A stretch of DNA of 64,000 nucleotides from Dyella psychrodurans (GTDB lineage Bacteria; Pseudomonadota; Gammaproteobacteria; Xanthomonadales; Rhodanobacteraceae), in assembly GCF_003363265.1 (NCBI RefSeq), contig NZ_QRBF01000001.1, positions 496,001 to 560,000 of the forward strand, read 5' to 3'. The position numbers and the translations under genes were made by a program. Numbering within the stretch: the stretch's first letter is position 1; each line of letters starts with the position of its first letter. The notes below the pieces were generated by a model. The model made no database searches. It worked only from the letters and a program-made list of their open reading frames with translations, and had not been told where the DNA came from. Positions 9,419 to 19,208 of the stretch are shown piece by piece.

Positions 9419-9429
9419 TTGTAGTATAA
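9419..9429. promoter_or_regulatory. Probable DgoR-type operator (TTGTAGTATAA)
   Basis: Matches the palindrome TTGTANTACAA except for one C-to-T change in the right arm. It lies 31 bases before the ATG of the GH42 gene and 35 bases before the divergent kinase start, so a bound repressor could cover both promoters. The same motif appears before the TonB receptor. Confidence 0.55.
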
Positions 9430-9460
9430 GTTGACATTTGATTCAGCTGGAGGCTACCCC

Positions 9461-11590
9461 ATGTTTCGGCCCTTGCTGGCGGCACTGATGACCGCTGCCG
9501 TCGCGACCACTGCCGCCGCCTATCCGGCCGACATGGGTGGACCGCACCCGGCTCCGTTGCGTGGTGCTGCCTTGCTGCATCAACCCGAATCCATGAGCTT
9601 CGGGGTGTTCTACTACCCCACGCAGTGGCCACAAAGCCAATGGCGACGCGATTTCGAAGGCATGCACAAGCTCGGCTTCGACTTCACGCACATGGCCGAA
9701 TTCGACTGGACGTATCTGGAGCCGGAAGAAGGCCACTTCGATTTCGCCTGGCTCGATCAGGCGATCGACCTGGCCAGCAAGGCCGGCTTGCGCGTCATTC
9801 TGGGGACGCCCACGGCGGCCCCTCCCAGTTGGATGGACGAACGCTACCCGGAGGTCTACCGGGTGGACGAACACGGCCAGCGTCACGAACACGGCATCCG
9901 CGCGGAAGTCTCGCTGGCCAACCCGAAATACGAGGCATTCGTGACGCGCCTGGTGACCGCGATGGCTCGGCACTACGGCCACGATCCGCGCGTATGGGGC
10001 TGGCAGGTGGATAACGAACCCAGCACATTTCCCGATTACAGCGACAGCGCTCGCGCCGCTTTCCAGTCCTGGCTGCAAAAGAAATACGGCACGATCGACG
10101 CGATGAACACGGCGTGGGCGGGCTCGTTCTGGAGCACACGCTACGGCAGCTTCAAGCAAGTACATCTTCCCAACGCCACGCTTGCCGCCGAAGACAAGCT
10201 CAGTCCGCATGCACTGCTCGATTTCGCGCGCTTTCAGGCCGACACCACGGCGCGCTTTCTCGATGCACAGGCGGCGATCCTCAAGAAGTACGCGCGTTCC
10301 GGGCAATGGGTGACCACCAACTACACCAATGTCAGCACCGCCACCGATCCGCGGCGTAGCCATGGACTGGACTTCCCCAGCTTCACGCTTTACCCGGTCG
10401 CCGGCACGAATATCCTGGGCGGTGACAGCTATGCCATTGGCAAGCCTGCCAACCTGATGGAAGCGGCATCGTACTTCCGCTCCATCAACGGCACGTTCGG
10501 CGTGATGGAACTGCAGCCTGGCCAGGTGAACTGGGGCGAGATCAATCCGCAGCCGATGCCGGGTGCCGTCAGCATGTGGATGTGGCACGCGTTCGCTTCC
10601 GGCGCGTCTTTCATCAGCACATATCGCTATCGCCATCCGTTGCGCGGCAGTGAGATGTATCACGAAGGTATCGTCAGTACCGACGGCGTGACACTGTCGC
10701 GCACGGGGCGCGAGTTTGTCGATACCTTGCACGAGATCAAAACGCTCGAACCGAAGCTCGACAACAAGGCGACCCTGCCGTCGAAACTCGCTGCGCGCTA
10801 CACCGCCTATCTGTGGAGCCAGGACGTTTTCTGGGATCTCGACATCCAGCCGCAAACCACCTTGTGGAACAGCTGGGCTTATCGCAATACCTACACACTT
10901 GCAGTGAAAAGCACCGGCGCGCCGATGGACTTCATCGCCGAAGACGATGACTTCAACCGTTACCCGTTCCTGATCGCACCCGCCTACCAGTTGGTGAGTC
11001 AGGCGTTGGCGGATAAATGGCGACGTTATGTCGAACAGGGCGGCCATCTGATCCTGACCAGCCGCACGGGCCAAAAGAATGCACTGGGCCAGTTCCATGA
11101 AGGTCCGTGGGCCGCACCGATCCTCGACCTCATCGGTGACGACGTCGAAGGCTTCGACATGCTGCCGCCTAGCGCCAACGGCGCAGTGAATGCCAACGGC
11201 AAGACGCATGCATGGCACCGCTGGGCCGACATTCTCACCCCGCGTCCCAGCACCACGGTGCTCGCCACCTATGCCGATCATTACTATGCGGGCAAGGCTG
11301 CCGCGACCACTCGCAAACTCGGAAAAGGCACCGTCACGATGATCGGCGTCTCCACCGATGACGGTGAACTCGAACGTGAGATCGTGCGCAGCGTCTACCA
11401 GCGCGCGGGCGTGGCGATCGACGATCTTCCCACCGGCGTATTTCTAGATTGGCGCGGCGGCTTCTATGTGATGGTCAACTACAACCCGCAGCCGTTTTCA
11501 CCCTCTCTTCCCATCACGGCAACGATCGTGCATGGTCATACGCCATTGGTTCCAGCGCAGGCGCTCGTCTGGAAGGAAGCTTCGCCGTGA
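9461..11590 (+). CDS. Exported GH42-like beta-galactosidase
   Basis: A 709-residue glycosidase starting at ATG 9461 with GGAGG 6 bases upstream. MFRPLLAALMTAAVATTAAA is a signal peptide, so the enzyme acts in the periplasm or beyond, unlike most GH42 enzymes, which are cytoplasmic. The TIM barrel has FGVFYYPTQWPQSQWRRDF, MAEFDWTYLEPEEG and GTPTAAPPSWM. The acid/base Glu is in VWGWQVDNEPS and the nucleophile Glu in FGVMELQPGQVNWG. An amidotransferase-like trimerisation domain follows (PFLIAPAYQLVSQALADKWR). It should release galactose for the enzymes encoded downstream and opens the dgo run, 43 bases before dgoK. Confidence 0.9.
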   Translation: MFRPLLAALMTAAVATTAAAYPADMGGPHPAPLRGAALLHQPESMSFGVFYYPTQWPQSQWRRDFEGMHKLGFDFTHMAEFDWTYLEPEEGHFDFAWLDQAIDLASKAGLRVILGTPTAAPPSWMDERYPEVYRVDEHGQRHEHGIRAEVSLANPKYEAFVTRLVTAMARHYGHDPRVWGWQVDNEPSTFPDYSDSARAAFQSWLQKKYGTIDAMNTAWAGSFWSTRYGSFKQVHLPNATLAAEDKLSPHALLDFARFQADTTARFLDAQAAILKKYARSGQWVTTNYTNVSTATDPRRSHGLDFPSFTLYPVAGTNILGGDSYAIGKPANLMEAASYFRSINGTFGVMELQPGQVNWGEINPQPMPGAVSMWMWHAFASGASFISTYRYRHPLRGSEMYHEGIVSTDGVTLSRTGREFVDTLHEIKTLEPKLDNKATLPSKLAARYTAYLWSQDVFWDLDIQPQTTLWNSWAYRNTYTLAVKSTGAPMDFIAEDDDFNRYPFLIAPAYQLVSQALADKWRRYVEQGGHLILTSRTGQKNALGQFHEGPWAAPILDLIGDDVEGFDMLPPSANGAVNANGKTHAWHRWADILTPRPSTTVLATYADHYYAGKAAATTRKLGKGTVTMIGVSTDDGELEREIVRSVYQRAGVAIDDLPTGVFLDWRGGFYVMVNYNPQPFSPSLPITATIVHGHTPLVPAQALVWKEASP

Positions 11591-11633
11591 TACCCCGCGC
11601 TCACGCACGTTCACATAGGGAGCATCCGCGCGC

Positions 11634-12575
11634 ATGAATGGCGTGATCGCACTCGACTGGGGCACGACCAGCCTGCGCGCCTACTGGCTGGAAGCGGGCA
11701 ACATCCGCGAATCGCGGGCGCATCCCTGGGGCATTCGCCAGCTGCCGGAAGGCGGTTTCAATGTCGCGTTGGCCGATATCACCGCAGGATGGCCCAGACT
11801 TCCCCGACTGGCCTGCGGCATGGTCGGCAGCCGCCAGGGCTGGCGGGAAGTGCCGTATCTGGAACTACCGGCCACGACCGCCCAGTTTGGCCGCAACCTT
11901 GGCAGCGTGCGCGCGGACGATGGTCTGGACGTACACATCGTGTGTGGCTTGCGCAATCCACGCGGCCCGGATGTCATGCGCGGCGAAGAAACCCAACTGA
12001 TGGGTGCGCTGTCACGGCAGCCTTCGCTGGCAGCACAATCGACCTGGATGCTCCCCGGCACGCACAGCAAATGGGTGAGCGTGCGCGATGGCGCCGTGAC
12101 CGACTTCTGCACGCTGATGACCGGTGAACTCTTTGCGTTGCTGCAACAGCACTCGATCCTCGCAGCGAACAACGCCGGCGCGGTTGCCGATCCGGATGCC
12201 TTCGCCCGTGGCGTTATCGCCGCACGCGAGAGTGGTGCGGCCGGCGCACTCAGCCGGTTGTTCTCCGCACGCGCACTGCTGCTGGACGGTGCGCTGCCGG
12301 CCTCCTCCGTGCCGGACTATCTCTCGGGCCTTCTGATCGGCGAGGAACTGCGCTCGGCGTTGGCCACCGGTCGCTTTGATCACGACAACCCCCTTCAGCT
12401 GATCGGCGACGCGGCGCTGTGCGCGCGTTATCGCTCCGCGGCATCGCATTTCGCGCTTGAGGTGTCCGAGTCGGTGATTGACGCAGCAGCCTACGGCCTG
12501 TGGCAAATTGCCTGCTACGCACAGCTGGTCGATGCAGGTTCTTCCGACGTGTTCAAGGGCGTACCTTCATGCTGA
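11634..12575 (+). CDS. dgoK: 2-dehydro-3-deoxygalactonokinase
   Basis: A 313-residue kinase that phosphorylates 2-keto-3-deoxygalactonate with ATP. IALDWGTTSLRAYWLE at the N-terminus is the phosphate-1 motif of the DgoK/ASKHA fold; CGMVGSRQGWREVPYLELPA and MRGEETQLMGAL are family hallmarks, and MLPGTHSKWV lies near the active site. Its stop overlaps the aldolase start by 7 bases, which implies coupled translation. The family usually has about 290-330 residues, so it is full length. Confidence 0.93.
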   Translation: MNGVIALDWGTTSLRAYWLEAGNIRESRAHPWGIRQLPEGGFNVALADITAGWPRLPRLACGMVGSRQGWREVPYLELPATTAQFGRNLGSVRADDGLDVHIVCGLRNPRGPDVMRGEETQLMGALSRQPSLAAQSTWMLPGTHSKWVSVRDGAVTDFCTLMTGELFALLQQHSILAANNAGAVADPDAFARGVIAARESGAAGALSRLFSARALLLDGALPASSVPDYLSGLLIGEELRSALATGRFDHDNPLQLIGDAALCARYRSAASHFALEVSESVIDAAAYGLWQIACYAQLVDAGSSDVFKGVPSC

Positions 12576-13213
12576 AACCATGGCTTGAGCCACTGCCGTT
12601 GGTGGCGATCCTGCGCGGCATCCAACCCGACGAGGCAGTAGCCGTCGGCGCGGCGCTCGCGTCATCCGGTTTCCGCGTACTGGAAGTGCCGCTCAATTCG
12701 CCGCAACCGCTGGAAAGCATTCGCCGCCTGGCGCAGTCTCTCGGCGATACATGCCTGGTTGGTGCCGGCACCGTGATGACACCTGCGCAAGTGAGTGATG
12801 TCGCTGCTGCCGGTGGTCGGCTGATCGTCATGCCTCATGCCGATGTCAGCGTGATTCACGCTGCCAAGGACGCAGGCCTCGTGTGCGTGCCGGGTGTGGC
12901 AACGCCGACCGAAGCCTTTGCCGCACTGGCCGCCGGCGCCGATGGATTGAAGCTGTTTCCCGCCGAACAGGTGCAGCCCGAAGGCCTCAAGGCCTGGCGC
13001 GCCGTACTGCCGAACGGCCTGCCCGTGCTACCGGTCGGCGGCATCACGCTCGAAAGCATGGCGCGCTGGATCAGCGCCGGTGCGCAGGGATTTGGCATCG
13101 GCTCGGCGCTGTATGCGCCCGGGCTCGATGCTGTAGAAGTTGCTCGTCGCGCTCAAGCCTTTGCACGGGCATGGGCCGACATCTCCGAAAACGCCAAGGA
13201 AAACCGTGCATGA
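12569..13213 (+). CDS. dgoA: 2-dehydro-3-deoxy-6-phosphogalactonate aldolase
   Basis: A 214-residue class I aldolase of the KDPG/KDPGal family; it splits 6-phospho-2-keto-3-deoxygalactonate into pyruvate and glyceraldehyde-3-phosphate. [25 protein letters not shown] (catalytic Glu), [27 protein letters not shown] and LKLFPAEQV (Schiff-base Lys) are all in place, followed by the phosphate-binding [10 protein letters not shown]. The PLNSP segment and the neighbours favour the galacto over the gluco epimer. It overlaps dgoK by 7 bases and dgoD by 4. Confidence 0.93.
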   Translation: MLKPWLEPLPLVAILRGIQPDEAVAVGAALASSGFRVLEVPLNSPQPLESIRRLAQSLGDTCLVGAGTVMTPAQVSDVAAAGGRLIVMPHADVSVIHAAKDAGLVCVPGVATPTEAFAALAAGADGLKLFPAEQVQPEGLKAWRAVLPNGLPVLPVGGITLESMARWISAGAQGFGIGSALYAPGLDAVEVARRAQAFARAWADISENAKENRA

Positions 13214-14358
13214 AGATCACCCAACTCACCAGCTTCCTGGTGCCACCGCGCTGGTTGTTCCTGCGCATCGACACGGATGCCGGCATCAGCGGCTGGGGCG
13301 AGCCGGTGGTGGAAGGTCGCGCGCAAACCGTGGCGGCGGCCGTGGATGAGCTTGCCGATTATCTGATCGGCAAGGATCCGCGCCATATCGAAGACCTCTG
13401 GAACGTAATGTATCGCGGCGGCTTCTATCGCGGCGGCCCCATCTTGATGAGTGCCATCGCCGGCATCGACCAGGCGCTGTGGGATATCAAGGGCAAGCAT
13501 CATGGCGTGCCGGTGCATGAACTGCTCGGCGGCCCCGTGCGCGAACGCATTCGCGTGTATTCATGGATCGGCGGCGATCGTCCTGCCGATACCGCGCAAG
13601 CTGCCAGGGCGGCCGTCGAACGTGGCTTCACCGCCGTCAAGATGAATGGCACCGAAGAGATGCATTTCGTCGACAGTCACGCCAAGGTCGATCGTGTGCT
13701 GGAAAACGTGCAGGCTGTGCGCGATGCAGTCGGGCCGCATATCGGTCTGGGCGTCGATTTCCATGGCCGCGTGCACAAGCCGATGGCCAAAGTGCTGATG
13801 CGCGAACTGATGCCTTACAAGTTGATGTTCATCGAAGAACCCATCCTCTCCGAGCATCTGGAAGCGATTCCCGAACTGGCCGCGATCGGCGCCGCGCCGA
13901 TCGCTCTGGGCGAACGGTTGTATACCCGCTACGACTTCAAGCGCGTTCTTGAGACCGGTGGCGTCGACATCATACAGCCAGACCCATCGCACGCCGGCGG
14001 CATCACCGAAACCCGCAAGATCGCCGCGATGGCGGAGGCCTATGACGTGGCGTTGGCCCTGCACTGCCCGCTTGGCCCGATCGCACTGGCCGCGAACCTG
14101 CAGCTCGATGCGGTGTGCCATAACGCCTTCATCCAGGAACAGGGATTGGGCATCCACTACAACGCCAGCAACGATCTGCTCGACTATGTCACCGATCGAA
14201 AAGTGTTCGCCTACGAAAACGGTTATGTGGCCATTCCAGGCGGTGCAGGCCTGGGTATCGAGATCAACGAAGCCTACGTGGCCGAACGCGCCCAGGTCGG
14301 CCATCGCTGGCGCAATCCGCTATGGCGCCACGACGACGGCAGTGTCGCGGAATGGTAG
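13210..14358 (+). CDS. dgoD: D-galactonate dehydratase
   Basis: A 382-residue enolase-superfamily dehydratase (mandelate racemase subgroup) that converts D-galactonate to 2-keto-3-deoxygalactonate using Mg2+. [20 protein letters not shown] begins the capping domain. In the barrel, [12 protein letters not shown] gives the first metal ligand and the general acid/base His, FIEEPI the second ligand and [11 protein letters not shown] the third region; [19 protein letters not shown] carries the distal catalytic His typical of DgoD. Its start overlaps the aldolase stop in an ATGA. Confidence 0.93.
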   Translation: MKITQLTSFLVPPRWLFLRIDTDAGISGWGEPVVEGRAQTVAAAVDELADYLIGKDPRHIEDLWNVMYRGGFYRGGPILMSAIAGIDQALWDIKGKHHGVPVHELLGGPVRERIRVYSWIGGDRPADTAQAARAAVERGFTAVKMNGTEEMHFVDSHAKVDRVLENVQAVRDAVGPHIGLGVDFHGRVHKPMAKVLMRELMPYKLMFIEEPILSEHLEAIPELAAIGAAPIALGERLYTRYDFKRVLETGGVDIIQPDPSHAGGITETRKIAAMAEAYDVALALHCPLGPIALAANLQLDAVCHNAFIQEQGLGIHYNASNDLLDYVTDRKVFAYENGYVAIPGGAGLGIEINEAYVAERAQVGHRWRNPLWRHDDGSVAEW

Positions 14359-14398
14359 GCATGACCGATCTTTCATCGCCTGATTGCGGAGCCCGCTG

Positions 14399-15163
14399 AT
14401 GTCTGCGTACGCAACCTATCCAAGCCTGATCGATCGCAACGTTCTGATCACAGGCGGAGCCAGCGGCATCGGTGCGGCGTTCGTCGACCACTTCGCCCGC
14501 CAGGGCGCGCGCGTGGCGTTTCTCGATGTGGACGATGCCAGCGCCGTAACGCTGTGCGCAGCGTTGTCCCAAATGCGATATGCACCGCACTATCTGCATT
14601 GCGATATCACCGATCTGCAAGCACTTCAAAACGCCATCGACGAAGTGCGCAAAACGATTGGACCGATTGCGGTGCTGATCAACAACGCCGCCAACGACGT
14701 ACGCCATGCGCTCGCCGATGTGGATGCCGCGGCATTCGAGCGCAATGTGGCGGTAAATCTGCGTCACCAGGTCTTCGCCACGCAAGCGGTGATTCCTGAC
14801 ATGCGCCTGCTTGGAGGCGGCTCGATCATCTGCCTGGGCTCCACCGGCTGGATGAAAAAGAACGCAGGCTATCCGCTCTATGCGATGGCCAAGGCCGCCG
14901 TGCACGGTTTCGTCAATGGCATGGCGCGCGAACTTGGCAAGGAACACATTCGCATCAACAGCCTCGTGCCGGGTTGGGCGATCACCGAGAAGCAGGCGCG
15001 CCTGTGGCTGGACGATGCCGGACGCGAAGAGATCGCGCGCTTCCAATGCCTGCCCGGCTTCCTGCTGGCCGAGGATTTGGCACGCGCAGCCTTGTTCCTC
15101 GCCGCCGACGACAGCCGCATGTGCACCGGGCAGGATTTCATCGTGGACGGCGGCTGGGTATGA
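14399..15163 (+). CDS. SDR-family sugar 1-dehydrogenase (probable D-galactose dehydrogenase)
   Basis: A 254-residue classical short-chain dehydrogenase. TGGASGIG binds the dinucleotide, FLDVDD follows beta-2 and favours NAD+, NNAAND is the NNAG variant, and the active site is Ser in CLGSTGW with YAMAKAA (Tyr-x3-Lys). The C-terminus MCTGQDFIVDGGW is characteristic. Start 14399 (MSAYATYPSL) has GGAG seven bases before it; an in-frame TTG 15 bases upstream is less likely. It lies between dgoD and the lactonase, which assigns it to the first oxidation, D-galactose to galactonolactone. L-arabinose or D-fucose could also be accepted. Confidence 0.85.
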   Translation: MSAYATYPSLIDRNVLITGGASGIGAAFVDHFARQGARVAFLDVDDASAVTLCAALSQMRYAPHYLHCDITDLQALQNAIDEVRKTIGPIAVLINNAANDVRHALADVDAAAFERNVAVNLRHQVFATQAVIPDMRLLGGGSIICLGSTGWMKKNAGYPLYAMAKAAVHGFVNGMARELGKEHIRINSLVPGWAITEKQARLWLDDAGREEIARFQCLPGFLLAEDLARAALFLAADDSRMCTGQDFIVDGGWV

Positions 15164-16062
15164 CGGCACCCGCCGCACTGGCGCCGATGGAAGTTCTGCT
15201 CGATGCGCAGGACACGCTGGGCGAAGGCATCGTCTGGTGCGAGCGCATCCAGGCGCTTTACTGGACCGATATCCAACGCGCCACACTGTTCCGCCTGCAT
15301 CCTGCAAGCGGACAACGGATGCATTGGCCGATGCCCGAGCGACTGACCTCGTTCGCGCTGTGCGAGTCCGACGATTGGTTGCTGCTGGCGCTCGCTTCGC
15401 GCCTGGCTTTTTTCCGCATGTCGGATGGTCATCTGCATACGCTCCACGCGATCGAAGCGGACATGCCTACGCGCTGCAACGACGGCGCTTGCGACAGGCA
15501 GGGGCGCTTCGTGTTTGGCACCCTGCACGAACCGCCCGAAGGCGATAAACAACCTCTGGGCAGCTTCTGGCGTTTGCACACCGACCTGCAGCTGGAACGA
15601 CTCGCGCTGCCAAACGTCGCGATCAGCAACAGCATCGCCTTCAGCCCCAAGGGCGACACGATGTATTTCTGCGATTCGCTGTCGCGTCGCATCCAGCAGT
15701 GCTCGTATGGCGACACGCTGGGCCCACCACGCGTGTTTGCGGACCTTGGCGATGTCACGGGCGAGCCGGATGGTTCCTGTGTCGATGCCGATGGTTCGCT
15801 ATGGAATGCGCAGTGGGGCATGTCACGTGTCGCGCGCTACGCACCCGACGGTTCGTTGCGAGAGTGCCTGCCCGTTCCCACGCAGCAGCCCACCCGGCCC
15901 GTGTTCGGCGGTGCCGGGCTCGACACGTTGTACGTCACCAGTGCACGCATCGGACTGTCAATGCGGCAACTGCATGCCGATCGCCACGCAGGCGCCTTGT
16001 TCCACGCGACGATGCCTGTGCGTGGCCTGCCCGAGCCGCGTTTTCTTGGCATGCCGCCCTGA
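15160..16062 (+). CDS. SMP-30/gluconolactonase-family sugar lactonase
   Basis: A 300-residue six-bladed propeller lactonase. LGEGIVWCERIQALYWTDI contains the first metal-ligand Glu, RCNDGACDRQGRFVFGTL the Asn/Asp pair, ISNSIAFSPKGDTMYFCDS the second Asn, and GEPDGSCVDADGSLWNAQWG the catalytic Asp region. It starts inside the SDR stop (ATGA overlap). The expected reaction is galactono-lactone to galactonate, bridging the SDR and DgoD. Confidence 0.88.
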   Translation: MTAPAALAPMEVLLDAQDTLGEGIVWCERIQALYWTDIQRATLFRLHPASGQRMHWPMPERLTSFALCESDDWLLLALASRLAFFRMSDGHLHTLHAIEADMPTRCNDGACDRQGRFVFGTLHEPPEGDKQPLGSFWRLHTDLQLERLALPNVAISNSIAFSPKGDTMYFCDSLSRRIQQCSYGDTLGPPRVFADLGDVTGEPDGSCVDADGSLWNAQWGMSRVARYAPDGSLRECLPVPTQQPTRPVFGGAGLDTLYVTSARIGLSMRQLHADRHAGALFHATMPVRGLPEPRFLGMPP

Positions 16063-16132
16063 ACATGGATCGCATCGTGATCCTTATCGTTCCCATCATC
16101 CATCGCCCTTCGCCGCTTGCAGGATCTTCCTC

Positions 16133-17596
16133 ATGAATGCTGTTGCGACACCTTCGACCAAGCTCTCGCGCGCCACGGCCGTATTCACCTGCATCCTGGC
16201 TGCGCTGGCGGGCTTGATGTTCGGACTGGATATCGGCGTGATCTCCGGTGCAACCCAGTTCATCCAGGGCGACTTCCATGTTTCCGATCACGCCATCGAG
16301 TGGATTGTCAGCGCGATGATGTTTGGTGCGGCGATCGGCGCGCTGGGTGCATCGTGGATGTCGGCCATGCTCGGGCGCAAACGGTCCTTGATTCTTGGCG
16401 CGGCACTGTTCGTGGCCGGATCGCTGCTGTGCGGCGGCGCCTGGTCGCCGCAGGCCTTGATCACGGCACGCTTTATCCTGGGACTGGCGATCGGCATCGC
16501 CACGTTCAATGCACCGCTCTATCTGGCCGAAGTCGCTCCGGAAAACATCCGTGGCGCGATGATCTCGCTTTACCAGCTGATGATCACCATCGGCATTCTG
16601 GTGGCGTTTCTCTCCGACACCGCCTTCAGCTACAGCGGCAACTGGCGATGGATGCTCGGCATCATCGCGATTCCCGGCGCGCTGTTTCTACTGGGCGTCA
16701 CGCTGCTGCCGGACAGTCCGCGCTGGCTGATGATGCGCGGCCGCACAGCGCAGGCCGCCGACGTGCTGCGCCGCCTGCGCGGCGATGAAAGCGTGGCGAA
16801 GCGCGAATTGGCCGACATTGCCGAACAACTCAAGACCCCGCAGCGCGGCTGGCACCTGTTCCAGGAAAACGCCAACTTTCGCCGTTCGGTCGGGCTTGGC
16901 ATGTTGCTGCAACTGATGCAGCAGTTCACCGGCATGAACGTGGTGATGTACTACGCGCCGCGCATCTTCCAGAACATGGGTTACGACACGCACGCGCAAT
17001 TGTGGTTCACCGCCATCGTGGGCCTGACCAACGTGCTCGCCACCTTTATTGCGATTGGGCTGGTCGACAAGCTCGGCCGCAAGCCCATCCTCTACATCGG
17101 CTTTACCGTGATGGCGATCGGGCTGGGCGTGGTGGGCAGCATGATGCATATCGGCATCGCCTCGCACGCCGGGCAGATGTTTACGGTGGCGATGCTGCTG
17201 ACCTTCATCGTCGGCTTTGCGATGTCGGCCGGCCCGCTGATCTGGACGTTGTGCTCGGAAGTGCAACCGTTGAAAGGTCGCGATTTCGGCATCGGTTGCT
17301 CGACCGTGACAAACTGGGTCGCCAACATGATCGTGGGCGCCACCTTCCTCACTCTGCTCAACAGTGTCGGCAACGCGGCGACGTTCTGGCTCTATGCGGT
17401 GCTCAACCTGCTGTTCATCGCGCTTACGCTCTGGCTGGTACCGGAAACCAAAGGCGTGACACTCGAACAGATCGAGCGCAACCTGATGGCCGGCCTTCCC
17501 TTGCGCCGGATTGGCGATCGTTCGGCGCAGGCACGCGCCGACAGGTCCCACGGATTCAGCGCGAGGGACATTCGCCAGAAAGATGCCGTGTCCTGA
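16133..17596 (+). CDS. MFS sugar porter (GalP/XylE-like), probable galactose:H+ symporter
   Basis: A 487-residue permease with about 12 membrane segments. Sugar-porter signatures are visible: FGLDIGVISGATQFI in TM1, LGRKRSLILGA between TM2 and TM3, FNAPLYLAEVAPENIRGAMI, LLPDSPRWLMMRGR at the end of the N-half, LGRKPILYIG in the C-half and LVPETKGVTLEQIERNL at the end. Start 16133 (MNAVATPSTK) has AGGA upstream. It is 70 bases after the lactonase on the same strand and should bring galactose into the cytoplasm. Confidence 0.9.
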   Translation: MNAVATPSTKLSRATAVFTCILAALAGLMFGLDIGVISGATQFIQGDFHVSDHAIEWIVSAMMFGAAIGALGASWMSAMLGRKRSLILGAALFVAGSLLCGGAWSPQALITARFILGLAIGIATFNAPLYLAEVAPENIRGAMISLYQLMITIGILVAFLSDTAFSYSGNWRWMLGIIAIPGALFLLGVTLLPDSPRWLMMRGRTAQAADVLRRLRGDESVAKRELADIAEQLKTPQRGWHLFQENANFRRSVGLGMLLQLMQQFTGMNVVMYYAPRIFQNMGYDTHAQLWFTAIVGLTNVLATFIAIGLVDKLGRKPILYIGFTVMAIGLGVVGSMMHIGIASHAGQMFTVAMLLTFIVGFAMSAGPLIWTLCSEVQPLKGRDFGIGCSTVTNWVANMIVGATFLTLLNSVGNAATFWLYAVLNLLFIALTLWLVPETKGVTLEQIERNLMAGLPLRRIGDRSAQARADRSHGFSARDIRQKDAVS

Positions 17597-17630
17597 TCAC
17601 GCAATCGTCTCACCCAGGGGAGCGTAAACG

Positions 17631-19058
17631 ATGGCGACCATACCCGCAGCAGAACACCCCGCAACCTTGCGCCGAGTGCTCGGAACGTGGGACCTGGTGC
17701 TCTTCAACATCGCCGCCATCGTTGCGCTGCGCTGGCTGTCGGTGGCGGCGCAGGTCGGGCCCTCCAGCATGGTGCTGTGGCTGCTCGGCTTGCTCGGTTT
17801 TTTTCTACCCCTGGCCTTGGCGGTGCTCGACCTGAGTTCGCGCGTGCCCGGCGAAGGCGGTCTTTACCTTTGGTCCAAAGCGGCTTTCGGTGACTTGCAC
17901 GGCTTTATCACCGGCTGGACCTACTGGATCTCCAACCTGACCTACTTTCCGTCCATGCTGCTGTTCAGCGCAGGCATCTTTTTGCATATCGGCGGTTCCC
18001 ATTGGTTGTCGCATGCCAGCGACGGCCGCTACAACCTGACCTATAGCCTGCTTGTGCTGTGGGCAGCGACATCGCTCAGCATTCTCGGCTTGCAACGCGC
18101 GAAGTGGCTGCAGAACATCGGCGGAATCGCCACCTGGGCGACCGGTGCACTCATACTGATCGCCGGCGCGATCGCCCTGTATCGCTTCGGTCCGGCAACA
18201 CACATCACCACCTCCAACGTGATGCCCGATTTCAAAAGGCTCGCCACGTACTCCACCTTCGCAACCATTGCACTGGCCTTCCAAGGATTGGAGCTGGGAC
18301 CGATCCTCGGCGGAGAAATACGTGATCCGGATCGGCAGATCCCGCGCGCCACACTGATTTCATGCGTGGTGATTGCTGCGATCTACATCGCAGGCACGGC
18401 TTCGCTGCTGATCGCATTGCCCGCCTCGACCATCGACGTCATCGGCGGCATTCCGCAAGCACTGCAAGCCATTGGCGACCGCATCGGTCTGCACGCCTTC
18501 GGCTCCCTGACCGCCCTGCTGGTGACGCTGGGTTCGATAGGCACGGTGGCCGCGTGGGTCACGGGGACCGCACGCCTGCCCTTCGTCGTAGGCCTGGACC
18601 GCTATCTGCCCGCTGCGCTGGGCCGCTTGCATCCGCGCTACGACACGCCCCACGTGGCGCTGACCATCCAGGGTGTACTGACGTCATTGATGCTGGCGGC
18701 CGCGCTATCGGGCTCGACCATCCACGAGGCCTATATCATCCTGATCGACATGACGGTGATCATGTCGCTGCTGCCGCTGCTGTACATCATGCTGGCATTC
18801 CCCGTGCTGCGCCATCGCGCCGCAACGCAAGACAAAGGTGCCGGGCATTCGCCGATCCGCAAGATCGGTTGCTGGATCATTGGGCTCATTGGATTTGCAG
18901 TCACGCTGCTGGCCATCATCACATCCATGATTCCGCCCGATGGCGATAACCATCCAGAATTATTCCTCTTAAAGGTCGTCGGCGGCTCCGCATTGCTTAT
19001 CTGCATCGGGCTCGTGTTCCACCGTTTTCGACGTCAAGCACATCCAGATGCCTTTTAA
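17631..19058 (+). CDS. APC-superfamily amino acid/polyamine permease
   Basis: A 475-residue transporter with about 12 hydrophobic segments and the APC start LGTWDLVLFNIAAIVALRWL, followed by VPGEGGLYLWSKAAFGD. FQGLELGPILGGEIRDPDRQ is the conserved segment of the sixth helix and its loop. ATG 17631 has GGGAG 9 bases upstream and lies 34 bases after the sugar porter, so it is probably the last gene of the dgo operon. Why an amino-acid-type permease rides with galactose genes is unclear; it may serve an unrelated substrate or an organic acid. Confidence 0.85.
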   Translation: MATIPAAEHPATLRRVLGTWDLVLFNIAAIVALRWLSVAAQVGPSSMVLWLLGLLGFFLPLALAVLDLSSRVPGEGGLYLWSKAAFGDLHGFITGWTYWISNLTYFPSMLLFSAGIFLHIGGSHWLSHASDGRYNLTYSLLVLWAATSLSILGLQRAKWLQNIGGIATWATGALILIAGAIALYRFGPATHITTSNVMPDFKRLATYSTFATIALAFQGLELGPILGGEIRDPDRQIPRATLISCVVIAAIYIAGTASLLIALPASTIDVIGGIPQALQAIGDRIGLHAFGSLTALLVTLGSIGTVAAWVTGTARLPFVVGLDRYLPAALGRLHPRYDTPHVALTIQGVLTSLMLAAALSGSTIHEAYIILIDMTVIMSLLPLLYIMLAFPVLRHRAATQDKGAGHSPIRKIGCWIIGLIGFAVTLLAIITSMIPPDGDNHPELFLLKVVGGSALLICIGLVFHRFRRQAHPDAF

Positions 19059-19067
19059 AACGAATGT

Positions 19068-19086
19068 GCGCCAATGCCGGATGGGG
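19068..19086. terminator. Weak hairpin after the galactose operon
   Basis: About 15 bases past the stop of the APC permease, AATGCC pairs with GGCATT around GGATGG. No T-run follows, so termination is uncertain. Confidence 0.3.
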
Positions 19087-19208
19087 CATTACTTTCAGTT
19101 GGGCAGGTAGACAGAAAGCGCCGCTACCGGAGCGATTTGCAGCAATCGGCTCAGTCAATGGAGCGGCGGGGACACGGTGGTCTCCGTATGATACTTTGAA
19201 GCATATTA

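Noticed and set aside
9443-11281. 612-codon frame antisense to the GH42 gene.
   Set aside because: No domain and no start signal; the forward frame has catalytic motifs and a signal peptide.
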